Source of the DNA: Nemertoderma westbladi
Lineage: Eukaryota; Xenacoelomorpha; Nemertodermatida; Nemertodermatidae
Length of the DNA stretch: 64,000 bases
Assembly (NCBI GenBank): GCA_032718475.1
Contig: JAUCBJ010006247.1
Span: 1 to 64,000 of the forward strand
Direction: 5' to 3'
The position numbers and the translations under genes are program-made. Shown piece by piece: positions 23,012 through 34,379 of the stretch. Position 1 is the stretch's first letter, and the number at the start of each line of letters is the position of its first letter. Below the pieces are notes generated by a model, which was given only the letters and a program-made list of their open reading frames with translations, was not told where the DNA came from and did no database searches.

Positions 23012-24498
23012 TTACTTCCTTGAATAATCCTGGTGCATTGTGAAGCTCAATAGACTAGTATCTAAAGAATCGGGTTCGACATCGTTGGGTCTATAATCCC
23101 TGGAGTTGCTCTGTTTCCATAATGGGTGAACGCCTTCGTGGGTTCCACTGGATATGACTAGGGGGCGTGCAGCGTCGTCCCGTTCTGGGACACGGGAAGC
23201 GAGGCCATTGGGTACCGAGAACAGCGGGTCACGGGGCTCGTCTAGCAGCTGACACAGACCCAGCAGTCTGTCGCCTAGGTATTGGTGGTAGTCCACTGAG
23301 AGATAGTCAGCGTCGTAAGCCGTAGATAATGGCGTAGCCGCGGGGGGACTTACACTTATAGTCTGTTGTGTTGAATTAGGTATACTTGATGGGTTAAGGA
23401 CTGGTGGGTGTGATGGATTAATGACTGGAAATTGTGGTGGGTTAAGAAATGATGGGTGTGTTGCGTTAATGGCTGATGGATGTGATGAGGTAATGTCTGG
23501 AGGGTGTGATGGGTTAATGGCTGGTGGGTGCGATTGGGTAATGGCTGATGGTTGCGATGGGTTAATGACTGGTTGGTGTGGTGGATTAAGAAATGATGGG
23601 TGTGTTGGGTTAGTGGCTGATGGGTTAAAGACTGGTGGGTGTGATGGGTTCATGGATGATGGATGTGGTGGGGTAATGACTGGTGGATTATTGACTGGGT
23701 GGTATGTTGGATTACTAAATAGTGGGTTTGTAGGATTTGGTATAAGTGATGGATACGTGTGAGTTGTGTGTGGATTATTAAACGGATGGTGCGTTGTGTT
23801 GGGTGTATTGTCTGATGGCGACGGGTTAGTAAATAGCGGGTGCTCTGGGTTATTGTCTATTGGTGGGTGACACACCGAACTAATAGCTTGTGCGATATTC
23901 TGAGTATCATCGACAGAGTTCATTAATTTACTTGATGGATTTCTTGACTCCAAGGCTGTTAAAATTTTGGAATGATCTGCCATTTGACCAGCCGTGGTTT
24001 GCAAAGTTAATTTAATCATATTTAGATCCCTTTCTGTTGTTGTTTTAAAGGTTTCAAACTCAGACTGTCGATGAAGCATCTTCTCTTCAGCTTCCATAAG
24101 TTCCTTCGTAAGATGATCAACCAACAATCTCAGTTGGTTTATCTCACCACTCATTAACTCCCGTAACTTACCCTCCACTACTAATTGCTCTTCGCTCCCC
24201 TTAAGATATCGAGTTAGTTTAGTTACCATTGATAACAAACTGGCCGTGCAGTTAGATAGATTAGTGTTGGGTTTATCGGAACTAGTCTGTATGACGCCGT
24301 CCTGGCTAGGTGTGTCCGTTCTCCTTCTAGTCACCTGTTCATACGCCGTCACCTCACTCTCCAGTTCACGTATAGCTCTCTTAAAGTCTTCCATTGTCTG
24401 CAGAGAGGCCGATTGACCTGGTCTGGCAACTGAAGCTGGTCGGCTCTCATTAATTTCGTGCGGTTGGTTGCTATGGTCCCCAGACACGTGGGTAACAT
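23012..24498 (-). CDS. SPICE1: SPICE1-like, exon 3: coiled coil, Pro/Asn-rich repeats, C-terminus
   Basis: SPICE1 is a coiled-coil centriole and spindle protein needed for centriole duplication and bipolar spindle assembly. Exon 3 encodes residues 240-734. A helix starting MEDFKRAIRELESEV (about residue 275) and a segment with SLLSMVTKLTRYLKGSEEQL correspond in order and spacing to the conserved SPICE1 coiled coil, which runs to about residue 425 with heptad-like Leu spacing. About residues 450-630 are Asn/Pro/Ser/His-rich tandem repeats (NPSHPP-type), coded by a degenerate minisatellite at about 23390-23790. A C-terminal acidic tail follows, then TAA at 23012-23014. The acceptor is at 24499-24500. 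The repeat region has no SPICE1 counterpart that I know of. Confidence 0.85.
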
Positions 24499-25170
24499 CT
24501 GTAAAAGTTACAACAATTAGTTGGCTTGGATTAATTAAATACAATATAATATAACCACTTGTAGTACAATGATAGTTGGCGCAAGGATGTCTTGTGGGTT
24601 TCGTATGATACTTTAATCCTAAACTTAACCCTAAATCATATTACCGAATACTACAAATCAAACCGAATAATTAAGTAGGTGAAGGATTACGTCACGTTGA
24701 ATTTTCTAAAAACTACAAAACAAAGTGTTTTTTTTCATACGTATGGTGTATTATTTTTTTAGACCCTTTCTGGAATGTAATGATAATGACTGAATGTTCT
24801 TTCATATTCATACCATGTAGAAATGCGCCCAAACCAAAGGATATTGTAAAAAAACTACAAAACAAAATAAAAACAAGTTTAAATAAATAAATTCCAAACC
24901 CTAGCTATTTCCATCACCGGAACTGACGAATTTGATGATATAGTTAATGATTAGAGTTCATTATTTGAGATAATTATTGGTAAGCATAAGCAAAGCATCA
25001 CTGTGAAGTCACAAATACAAGACACACTCCGTACGTTATGAAAGCCCCTAGATAAAAACGTATGTGACTAAATGGATATTTCAATTAAATAATAACTCCA
25101 GACTTTCATCGCATTTGTTCAATAAATCATAGTGATATTCCCCCTCACCTCACCCAGGTAGGTTACCAAC
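24499..25170 (-). other. SPICE1-like intron 2
   Basis: 672-bp A/T-rich intron bounded by CAAG|GTTGGT and TTTTACAG|AT. No repeat or element was recognised. An earlier GTAAGG donor in exon 2 would be phase 0 and break the frame into exon 3, so the GTTGGT donor is preferred. Confidence 0.65.
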
Positions 25171-25522
25171 CTTGAGTACCGCAGTTCCTTACAGTTGAAC
25201 CGGAATTCCCTTTAAACCTTCCCAACACTCGCAACGATCCCGTTGGCAAGGCTTCCAGCAAGTGATCCAAAACCTCGTTGGAATTAAGAACATTATTATC
25301 CGGGATGGAGGCTTCTTCTGTGACGAACTGTTTGAACCTATTAATATCCAGTCTATCCTCGAACTCCACACAGCCTTCCTGCTCACCCGGCTCTTCCTCT
25401 ACCTCTGGTGATCTGGACTGGCCGCGGTTTCTGGACTCGCCGGTTGGCTGATTGTTTGAAGTCGGTGCTTTGGTTACATGCGGCGAACCTTCGTAAAAAG
25501 CACCGTAATTTCCGAATATAGC
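25171..25522 (-). CDS. SPICE1: SPICE1-like, exon 2
   Basis: 117 codons plus one base. It opens with AIFGNYGAFYEG, which resembles the short conserved motif after the N-terminal region of SPICE1. A Ser/Glu-rich linker follows, then EFEDRLDINRFKQFVTEE, resembling the conserved helix in the human linker. The acceptor (AAATTTAG|GCT) and the CAAG|GTTGGT donor keep frame with both neighbours. Some similarity is weak, so assignment rests on order and phase. Confidence 0.75.
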
Positions 25523-25805
25523 CTAAATTTCAATAACAACATCAATTGGAAGCTCTAACGAGCTAACAAGGAATTGACTTAGAACTACCTTATTTCCTTA
25601 AATTATTATCATTTTTTATTTACCGCTGAAATTTAAATTAAGATCGCAACGGATTTTAGAGAATTTAAACTCACCAATAATTAGGCTAATTAAAGTTGAT
25701 TTAAATATAACAAATCTATTCCTGCAGTTTGTTAATAATAATAATAATAAATATCATAGTGACATTGAAAGATATTTTCAATCAGGCGCCCGTTTGTTGG
25801 GTTAT

Positions 25806-28699
25806 ATTGAAAAATATCGAGACATGAAAAATATCGAGACATGAAAAATATCGAGAGTAAAAATATTGAGAGTAAAAATATCGAGCGTAAAAATATTGAG
25901 AGTAAAAATAACGAGTGTTGAAAAATATCGAGTGTTGAAAAATATTGAGTGTTGAAAAATATCGAGAGTAAACATATCGAGAGTAAAAATATCGAGAGTA
26001 AAAATAACGAGTGTTGAAAAATATCGAGAGTAAAAATATCGAGTGCTGAAAAATATCGAGAGTAAAAATATCGAGAGTAAAAATATCGAGAGTAAAAATA
26101 ACGAGTGTTGAAAAATATCGAGATAAAAATATCGAGTGTTGAAAAATATCGAGTGTTGAAAAAAAACGATAATATCGAGAGGTCAAAAAATATCGAGAGT
26201 AAAAATATCGAGTGCTGAAAAATATCGAGAGTAAAAATATTGAGAGTAAAAATATCGAGCGTAAAAATATTGAGAGTAAAAATAACAAGTGTTGAAAAAT
26301 ATCGAGTGTTGAAAAATATTGAGTGTTGAAAAATATCGAGAGTAAACATATCGAGAGTAAAAATATCGAGAGTAAAAATAACGAGTGTTGAAAAATATCG
26401 AGAGTAAAAATATCGAGTGCTGAAAAATATCGAGAGTAAAAATATCGAGAGTAAAAATATCGAGAGTAAAAATAACGAGTGTTGAAAAATATCGAGATAA
26501 AAATATCGAGTGTTGAAAAATATCGAGTGTTGAAAAATATCGAGAGTAAAAATATCGATAGTAAAAATATCGAGAGTAAAAATATTGAGAGTACAAATAT
26601 CGAGAGTAAAAATATTGAGAGTAAAAATAACGAGTGTTGAAAAATATCGAGAGAAAAATATCGAGAGTAAAAATATCGAGAGTAAAAATATCGAGAGTAA
26701 AAATAACGAGTGTTGAAAAATATCGAGAGAAAAATATCGAGTGTTGAAAAATATCGAGTGTTGAAAAATATCGAGTGTTGAAAAATATCGAGAGTAAAAA
26801 TATTGAGAGTAAAAATATCGAGAGTAAAAATAACGAGTGTTGAAAAATATCGAGAGAAAAATATCGAGTGTTGAAAAATATCGAGTGCTGAAAAATATCG
26901 AGAGTAAAAAAATCGCGTCTTGAAAAATATCGAGAGTAAAAATTTCGAGAGTAAAAATATCGAGAGTAAAAATAACGAGTGTTGAAAAATATCGAGATAA
27001 AAATATCGAGTGTTGAAAAATATCGAGTGTTGAAAAATATCGAGAGTAAAAATATCGAGAGTAAAAATATCGAGAGTAAAAATATTGAGAGTACAAATAT
27101 CGAGAGTAAAAATATTGAGAGTAAAAATAACGAGTGTTGAAAAATATCGAGAGAAAAATATCGAGAGTAAAAATATCGAGAGTAAAAATATCGAGAGTAA
27201 AAATAACGAGTGTTGAAAAATATCGAGAGAAAAATATCGAGTGTTGAAAAATATCGAGTGTTGAAAAATATCGAGTGTTGAAAAATATCGAGAGTAAAAA
27301 TATTGAGAGTAAAAATATCGAGAGTAAAAATAACGAGTGTTGAAAAATATCGAGAGAAAAATATCGAGTGTTGAAAAATATCGAGTGCTGAAAAATATCG
27401 AGAGTAAAAAAATCGCGTCTTAAAAAATATCGAGAGTAAAAATATCGAATGTTGAAAAATATCGAGAGTAAAAATATCGAGTCTTGAAAAATATCGAGAG
27501 TAAAAATATCGAGTCTTGAAAAATATCGAGAGTAAAAATATCGAGAGTAAAAATATCGAGAGTAAAAATAACGAGTGCTGAAAAATATCGAGAGAAAAAT
27601 ATCGAGTGTTGAAAAATATCGAGAGTAAAAATATTGAGTGTTGAAAAATATCGAGTGTTGAAAAATATCGAGAGTAAAAATATCGAGAGTACAAATAACG
27701 AGTGTTGAAAAATATCGAGAGAAAAATATCGAGTGTTGAAAAATATCGAGTGCTGAAAAATATCGAGAGTAAAAACATCGAGTCTTGAAAAATATCGAGA
27801 GTAAAAATATCGAGTGTTGTAAAATATCGAGAGTAAAAATATCGAGTGTTGAAAAATATCGAGTACTGAAAAATATCGAGAGTAAAAATATTGAGTGTTG
27901 AAAAATATCGAGAGAAATATCGAGTGTTGAAAAATATCGAGAGTAAAAATATCGAGAGTAAAAATATCGAGAGTAAAAATATCGAGAGTAAAAATAACGA
28001 GTGTTGAAAAATATCGAGTGCTGAAAAATATCGAGAGTAAAAAAATCGAGTCTTGAAAAATATCGAGAGTAAAAATATCGAGTGTTGAAAAATATCGAGA
28101 GTAAAAATATCGAGTCTTGAAAAATATCGAGAGTAAAAATATCGAGAGTAAAAATAACGAGTGTTGAAAAATATCGAGAGAAAAATATCGAGTGTTGAAA
28201 AATATCGAGTGCTGAAAAATATCGAGAGTAAAAATGTTGAGTGTTGAAAAATATCGAGAGTAAAAATATTGAGTGTTGAAAAATATCGAGAGAAAAATAT
28301 CGAGTGTTGAAAAATATCGAGTGTTGAAAAATATCGAGAGTAAAAATATCGAGAGTAAAAATATCGAGAGTAAAAATATCGAGAGTAAAAATATCGAGAG
28401 TAAAAATATCGAGAGTAAAAATAACGAGTGTTGAAAAATATCGAGAGTAAAAATATCGAGAGTATAAATATCGAGAGTAAAAATATCGAGTGCTGAAAAA
28501 TATCGAGAGTAAAAATATCGAGAGTAAAAATATCGAGAGTAAAAATATCGAGAGTAAAAATATCGAGAGTAAAAATATCGAGATTAAAAATATCGAGAGT
28601 AAAAATAACGAGTGTTGAAAAATATCGAGAGAAAAATATCGAATGTTGAAAAATATCGAGTGCTGAAAAATATCGAGAGTAAAAATATCGAGTCTTGAA
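25806..28699. repeat. Minisatellite 3a, 15/17-bp units
   Basis: Interspersed units of 15 bp (GAGAGTAAAAATATC) and 17 bp (GAGTGTTGAAAAATATC), with a shorter GAGAGAAAAATATC class. About 180 units. Block duplications are visible: the order at 26590-26930 recurs near 27080-27420. Long minus-strand frames (YFYSRYFSTLDIFQHSIF-type peptide) are a composition effect. It lies in intron 1 of the SPICE1-like gene. Confidence 0.95.
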
Positions 28700-28746
28700 C
28701 TAGCTAGTATAATAAATCTGGTAAATGGGTACCCAAGGCGTATTAA

Positions 28747-30313
28747 CCCTATTAAACCCGGGGGGGGGTCAATATGACCCCCCCCCCGTGGTTTTTTTAT
28801 TATAATTCTGAAACAAACGCAGTTGGAAATCTGAAATTTTATGACTTTTCCTAAAAATCTATTGTCTTCCTAGTAGTGAAAACCGTTTTCAAAAATATTG
28901 GGTACTTTTCGAGTTATAGCACCATTTTTTAACCCTACTTTTGGCACTTTTTTTTGAGACGTTTTTTGAAAATTACATTTCATTAAATATGAATTGTAAC
29001 ATCTCTAATTTTGATTTACACCGGTTTTTTGGTGTTAGAAATTTGATGGAATTCATATCAATTGATTTAGAAATTTCAAACTTGTATTTTTCGGCGGGTA
29101 CCAAATTTTGGTGCCAGCACCAAATTTTGAAATAAGTCAATTTTGTAAATTGAACGTTTGAAACTTATTTTTTACGCAATTGGGGTTTTTTGGGTTTCTG
29201 GATTCGATGAAATATATACGAGTTGCACCAAGCGTATCAAACTTGCATTTTTCGGTGCTGTGTGCAAATTTTGGTGCTAGCACGAAATTTTGAAAATCCA
29301 TTCAATAGATAAAATTGCTTGTGACAATTTATTTCTTGCGTTTTAGAGGTTTATGGCTGTTCTGAATTCAATGGAAAATATAATTATCGAACTAGACATC
29401 TCAAACTTGTATTTTTCGGATGTGGGTGCAAAATGTGGTGCTAGCACCAAATTTTGAAAACCATCAAATATATCAATTGATTGTGTCACCTTGTTTCTTG
29501 CGTTATACGGGTTTGTGATGGTTCTGAATTCAATGGAATCAGTAAAAATTTCATAAGAGTTCTCAAACTTGTATTTTTCGCCGGTGGGTGAAAATAGTTG
29601 TGCCAGCACCAAATTTTGGAAAATATGCAAATTGATAAGTAGATAGTATCACCTTGTTTCTTGCGTTATACGGGTTTATGAGGGTCCTGAATCCGATGGA
29701 ATCAATAAAAACAGCACTGGACATCGCAAACTTGTACTTTTTGGTGATGGGTACGAAATTTGGTGCTAGCAAAATTTGCAAAATTACGCCGAAAAATACA
29801 AGTAGCAATGATCTGGCATATTAGAAATGTATTCCATTAGAATCGGCGCCCTCGAAAACCTGAAAATGTGAATTTATAGCATCGTATAAGTGAATTAAAA
29901 ATTTTGTGTTCTAACTGAAAAGTGCTGGTTACTTGTTTTTTTCATTTTTTTCCTACGCAGAGAGGACCCTACAGCCATTTATAGTAATCATATCATTTTT
30001 TAATATTTTCCAATGTATTTTGCACCCCAGAAAACCTGTATTGAAAAATAATTAGCCGAAAATGTAACTTTCAAATTTGGTGAAAATTGTGCACTACTTG
30101 TAATTTTGGTGCTGCAATATAACCACCCCAGTACATTTTTTCGAAATTTTTTTTTTTCGGTCGGATCCAGACAAGTGATACCTACGTACAAACAAAAAAT
30201 CAGACGTTTTCGTAAATATTTGTAGATTTTAGAGGGGGGGGGGGGGGGGGGGGGGGTCAATATGACCCCCTCCCGGTATTTGTACAACATTTTATAGCCC
30301 GGTACTAATAGGG
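28747..30313. mobile_element. TTAA-flanked, piggyBac-like non-autonomous element
   Basis: Flanked by TTAA at 28743-28746 and 30314-30317. The termini are CCCTATTAAACCCGGG on the left and, reverse-complemented, CCCTATTAGTACCGGG on the right. Both ends carry a subterminal G-run palindrome with GGTCAATATGACC (about 28767 and 30255). TTAA target duplication plus CCC-starting ends is the known piggyBac signature. There is no transposase frame. Internal 162-bp tandem repeats occupy much of it. The superfamily is inferred. Confidence 0.7.
29078..29810. repeat. Internal ~162-bp tandem repeats with palindromic core
   Basis: AAACTTGTATTTTTCGG-like starts recur at about 29078, 29239, 29403, 29565 and 29728, a spacing of 161-164 bp. 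Each unit has a core near GGTGCTAGCACC, a 12-bp palindrome within a longer AAATTTT...AAAATTT symmetry, and a GTTTCTTGCGTT segment. The units are diverged, so the amplification is old. Confidence 0.75.
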
Positions 30314-30416
30314 TTAATGCCATTTATTTGCACTTGTACTGTTGTAACCCATGCACTGCAATATAGTCCCATAATTCTAAATAAAATGCTCACCCAAAAT
30401 GTAATATTTTTTTTTA

Positions 30417-31194
30417 CTCTCGATATTTTTCAGCACTCGATATTTTTACTCCCGATATTTTTACTCTCGATATTTTTCAACACTCGTTATTTTCACTCTC
30501 GATATTTTACAACACTCGTTATTTTTACTCTCGATATTTTTCAACACTCGATATTTTTCAACACTCGATATTTTTCAACACTCGATATTTTTCAACACTC
30601 GATATTTTTCAACACTCGATATTTTTCAACACTCGATATTTTTCAACACTCGTTATTTTTACTCTCGATATTTTTCAACACTCGATATTTTTACTCTCGA
30701 TATTTTTACTCTCGATATTTTTCAGCACTCGATATTTTTACTCTCGATATTTTTCAACACTCGATACTTTTACTCTCGATATTTTTACTCTCGATAATTT
30801 TCAACACTCGATATTTTTCAACACTCTTTATTTTTACTCTCGATATTTTTACTCTCGATATTTTTACTCTCGATATTTTTACTCTCGATATTTTTCAACA
30901 CTCGATATTTTTTAACACTCATTATTTTTACTCTCGATATTTTTCAACACTCGATATTTTTACTCTCGATATTTTTCAACACTCGATATTTTTCACCAAT
31001 TTTTACTCTCGATATTTTTACTCTCGATATTTTTACTCTCGATATTTTTCAACACTCGATATTTTTACTCTCGATATTGTTACTCTCGATATTTATTAAT
31101 CACGTTAATTTTCAACACTCGTTATTTTTACTCTCGATATTTTTACTCTCGTTATTTTTACTCTCGATATTTTTCAAGTCTCGATATTTTCACC
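30417..31194. repeat. Minisatellite 3b, inverted relative to 3a
   Basis: Same units as 3a in reverse complement (GATATTTTTACTCTC, and the 17-bp GATATTTTTCAACACTC), about 48 units. The 17-bp class runs uninterrupted at about 30535-30655. Together with 3a it forms an inverted repeat with arms of 2.9 and 0.8 kb around a 1.7-kb centre. Confidence 0.95.
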
Positions 31195-31496
31195 ATTACC
31201 GTTTGTTGCTAATTCTCACAAAGGAAGCAATTTTACTGATTTGTAAGTACCAAAGAGACAGGGAGGTGGTAAAAGTACTAAGGTACCGGTAGTCAAATGC
31301 TGTGATTGTCGACTTCCGTTTATGGTCAATTTTTTGCTCAAAAGAATCTGACGCCTATCTTTTACTGAAACCGATGTAACTATTTCATCACACCGTCAGA
31401 CCGTTGCCTCAAGTAGTATGAAGTATGAGTTGTACCAGATGCCAGCAAATAACGTTAAAGATGGCGATGGGAAAAGCAGTAAATGAGTAAACTTAC

Positions 31497-31862
31497 TTGA
31501 GAGGTTGCCAATGCATTATCGGTCTGTTTAATAGCATCATCGAATAAAAAGTTCTCACTAAAAACTTGTTTCAATAAATTCGACTTTTCCTGTTCGAGTT
31601 GAGTCAACGATTGTCGGTCTTTCCTTCCGGTGCGGGTACGGAACTTCTTCTCGAGCAATTCCGATCGAGCTTTATCGAGATTGGATGAACGCGTGGATGT
31701 GTGTCGGCGTTCCAACTCCCTCGGGGTCGCCTGGTAGGATTCCACGTTGCTAGATGAGTCATCCCACGGGGGTTTATCGCCTCTAACTGATCGCCTATTT
31801 GTTGACTTCTTGTTTAGAACGTGGACTGCTTGAGGTAGTAGATTCGATTTTGGTAGCGGCAT
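31497..31862 (-). CDS. SPICE1: SPICE1-like, exon 1 (N-terminus)
   Basis: 122 codons from the ATG at 31860-31862 to CAA at 31497, then GTAAGT. An upstream in-frame GTG is not used as start because nuclear genes initiate at ATG. Residues 31-54 (PPWDD...ATPRELERRH) match the conserved Trp-Asp and ATPxxLxRRH block of SPICE1. A basic region and a LEQEKSNLLKQVFSENFLFDDAI helix match the rest of its N-terminal domain. The exon starts 82 bp from the border of a MITE-like element, so promoter elements further upstream have been displaced or replaced. Confidence 0.88.
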
Positions 31863-31944
31863 ACTGCTGTACTGCACTACTGCTGTACCGGTTCTTCAAT
31901 CTGACAGTGCAGTAGACCTTCAAAGCCAAAAATCAGTGACCAGG
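31863..31944 (-). promoter_or_regulatory. SPICE1-like proximal 5' flank
   Basis: Only 82 bp separate the ATG from the inserted element, including its 5-bp target duplication. No TATA box was seen. The 5' UTR may start inside the transposon or the promoter may be TATA-less within this interval. Inference. Confidence 0.3.
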
Positions 31945-34374
31945 GGCGGTATTCATAATGTGACTAACTATGAACTTAGTCCTAGTCACAGCAAGTTAGT
32001 AAGTGCTTGTACTACTAATTCGGTATTCAGAGAAGTTGGTGCTACTTATTACTAACGTATTTCAGTATTTAGTACTAGTTCAGTTGTTGCTAAACTCGTA
32101 TTCATAGAATTTAGTCTTACTTAAGTTAGTATTATTAGCTGTAACTTAAATTTCTAGTCACATAAAGATGTGACTAAGTTGGTAAGAACGCTTACTTATT
32201 CTATGTTGGCCTTCATACATACAGTATGGTTATTCTGTTAATGACGACTCCGGCCACATTATACTCTCTCTTGTTTTTCTAGCATTTTGTGTTCATTGCA
32301 AATGTGTTGTTGCAGAGAAACTGTCAAATGTAACGACATAAAGCTTGTTGTTTTTTAAACATATATCCGACTAGATTTTCCAAATTTCAGCTTACATTCT
32401 TGAATGGTGAGATTGATCCCGAACGGTCCGCGTCCGTTGAAAAATGTGTTTCGCTAAAGAATTCTACCATTCGCGAACTTTCGCAAGATGAAAAAGCTGT
32501 TGCGTTCCTACTTCATTATTTTCCTCTCTATTACCGAACAGCCGAATGTTAATAATTGTATTCGATAATGGTAGCGAATTGAATTATCGACTTACTAAAA
32601 ATAATAATTTTTCACTAAAATTTTAACAGGAAATCACTAAAATATATGTGCCACATTATCCTAACCTAAATAATGAAGGGATTATATTTTACAACAGGCC
32701 ATAACAGATTTTATTCTTAAATTGTTACCTTTTCGCTCGAATATACCCCCAAATCGGGAGAAACTTTTTTTCCTTAGGGAAAAAAAGTAACCCATAGGAT
32801 TGCATTGATTTTACTTTTTTTCACGGCGAAAAAAGTAAATTAAAATATTTTTGGTGGAATATATTAAAGACGTAATCGATGATATTCGACGTAGAAAAGG
32901 TTTGCAAGTAATTTGAGCAAAATCCATTCACACACTCGAAAGTAATTGCAACTTTAGTGTCTGCAAGGCGAACTCCAAAACGGAACTCAATATCCAATAT
33001 TGGTTTATGTTGTTAAGCGGCTCTCTAGTTACGTAATAAATATCCGAGAACACTAAATTATTGTAACATTGAGTAAGGCAACATCAGGAGTTGAAGAGTA
33101 CAATAATATGAATCGTAGGAACTATGGAAGCAATATAGTAAAATACTACAGTTCAATTTATTTTGTAACACTACTGTGTAGTATATCGCTATGTTTTATT
33201 AAAGAATTGAGCAACAAAAAAGAACAAATTTAAGAATAAAATTACGTATTACATGAGAAAAGAAACGTAGAGCATTTTTTTTTCAATATTATTAATAATT
33301 AATAATAATGGCCCGTATGCATAAAACAGTCCTAAATTTACGTCCGTCGATTCATCTAAATAAATCGTAAGTTGGATTACGACTATCGTAGCCACGATTC
33401 TCGTACATTGGTTTGCATAAAACTGTTTACGATTAATCGCGCTTCCGATTACCGTAATTTAGTTCCGATGCTATTTTTACGATACTATTTTAGAGTGTTG
33501 CTGGGCAACTCTGTAAACAATACTGCGAAAATCTTAGATTCCTATCATCTTCCTTATTATTACAATATAATTCACTACTGTTGTATTGTTTTATAGGTAG
33601 CCTTAGCAACAGTATCCTATACTACCTTTTAGCCAATAAAAATTGAGTTGAATGTAAACTGGGGCAGATCGTAACTTTAATACTCTATAGAGAGCACCCT
33701 TAAATTTACGATTGAAATGAATCGTAAGTTTACAATCAAAGAGGATGACAATTTTTATGCATATCGATTTTGTTTACGATGGTCGTACAGTATATGCTGA
33801 CATACGACAATCGGAGGATTACGACGGTCGTGTTTGTTTTATGCATACGGGCCAATGTATAATAAATAATAACAACTAATAATGAAGAAAAGTTCTACTT
33901 TTTTCCCATGTAATATATAATTATATTTTTGATGATTCAAAAATATATTTTAGTTTATATAATTCAATTGAGTGGAGGAAATATATATTTGATAACGAAA
34001 AAAGTTTACTGGAAAACAGGAATTGTTTTAGTGACCAATAAAATTAATGGGTTTAATGTAGGCTACCAATACAAGTAAAACAGTAAACATAGAGACATGC
34101 AGGGCATAGCTACCGTCCTTAAGTTAAAACTGGAAGCTTTTTGATAAACATAAGTTAAAGTACCGGCACTGGTACTAATAGGCTAGAACTGAGTTTAGTA
34201 ACAGTTTATGAATACTGAAATTTTTTAAGGGCTAGTTGAAACTAAGTTAAGTCAATGCGCTTACTAAAATCAGTTGTTTTTAGTAACAGATAGCTCTCAC
34301 TAAACATAGTTGCAGCTCTTACTAAAAGCTGTCACTGAGTAGCTGTAACTAATACTATCTCTATGAATACCGCC
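31945..34374. mobile_element. Harbinger/MITE-like element with TSD CCAGG
   Basis: Termini GGCGGTATTCATA at both ends in inverted orientation, flanked by CCAGG at 31940-31944 and 34375-34379. A reading with TSD CAG and termini GGGCGG fits equally well and would suit Harbinger's 3-bp duplication. The first and last ~300 bp are full of TTAGTAA/TTACTAA-like subterminal motifs on opposite strands. No transposase frame is present. It contains the nested element at 33310-33853 and otherwise unrecognised A/T-rich sequence. Confidence 0.75.
33310..33853. mobile_element. Nested 544-bp MITE, TSD AAT
   Basis: Termini GGCCCGTATGCATAAAACA in inverted orientation at both ends, flanked by AAT at 33307-33309 and 33854-33856. 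The interior has several ATCGTAAGTT/TTACGAT motifs in both orientations. The 3-bp A/T duplication fits Harbinger-type MITEs. Inserted inside the larger element, so it is younger. Confidence 0.8.
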
Positions 34375-34379
34375 CCAGG

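Larger units (their letters stand above)
25523..31496 (-). other. SPICE1-like intron 1
   Basis: 5974-bp intron. It contains minisatellite 3a (25806-28699), a TTAA-flanked element (28747-30313) and the inverted minisatellite 3b (30417-31194). Flanking unique parts at 25523-25805 and 31195-31496 show no gene. Confidence 0.75.
23012..31862 (-). other. SPICE1: SPICE1-like gene, three coding exons
   Basis: Gene span with coding exons 31497-31862, 25171-25522 and 23012-24498 on the minus strand. The junctions are phase-consistent: exon 1 ends CAA|GTAAGT (phase 0), exon 2 starts TTTAG|GCT and ends CAAG|GTTGGT (phase 1), exon 3 starts TTTTACAG|AT, restoring an Asp codon. The joined frame gives 734 residues, against about 855 for the human protein as I recall it. 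Intron 1 (5974 bp) carries the inverted minisatellites and a TTAA element. Intron 2 (672 bp) is plain. Confidence 0.85.

Noticed and set aside
25732-27778. Minus-strand frames of 454 and 531 codons over minisatellite 3a
   Set aside because: Low-complexity repeat peptide within an intron, in overlapping frames. Explained by repeat composition.
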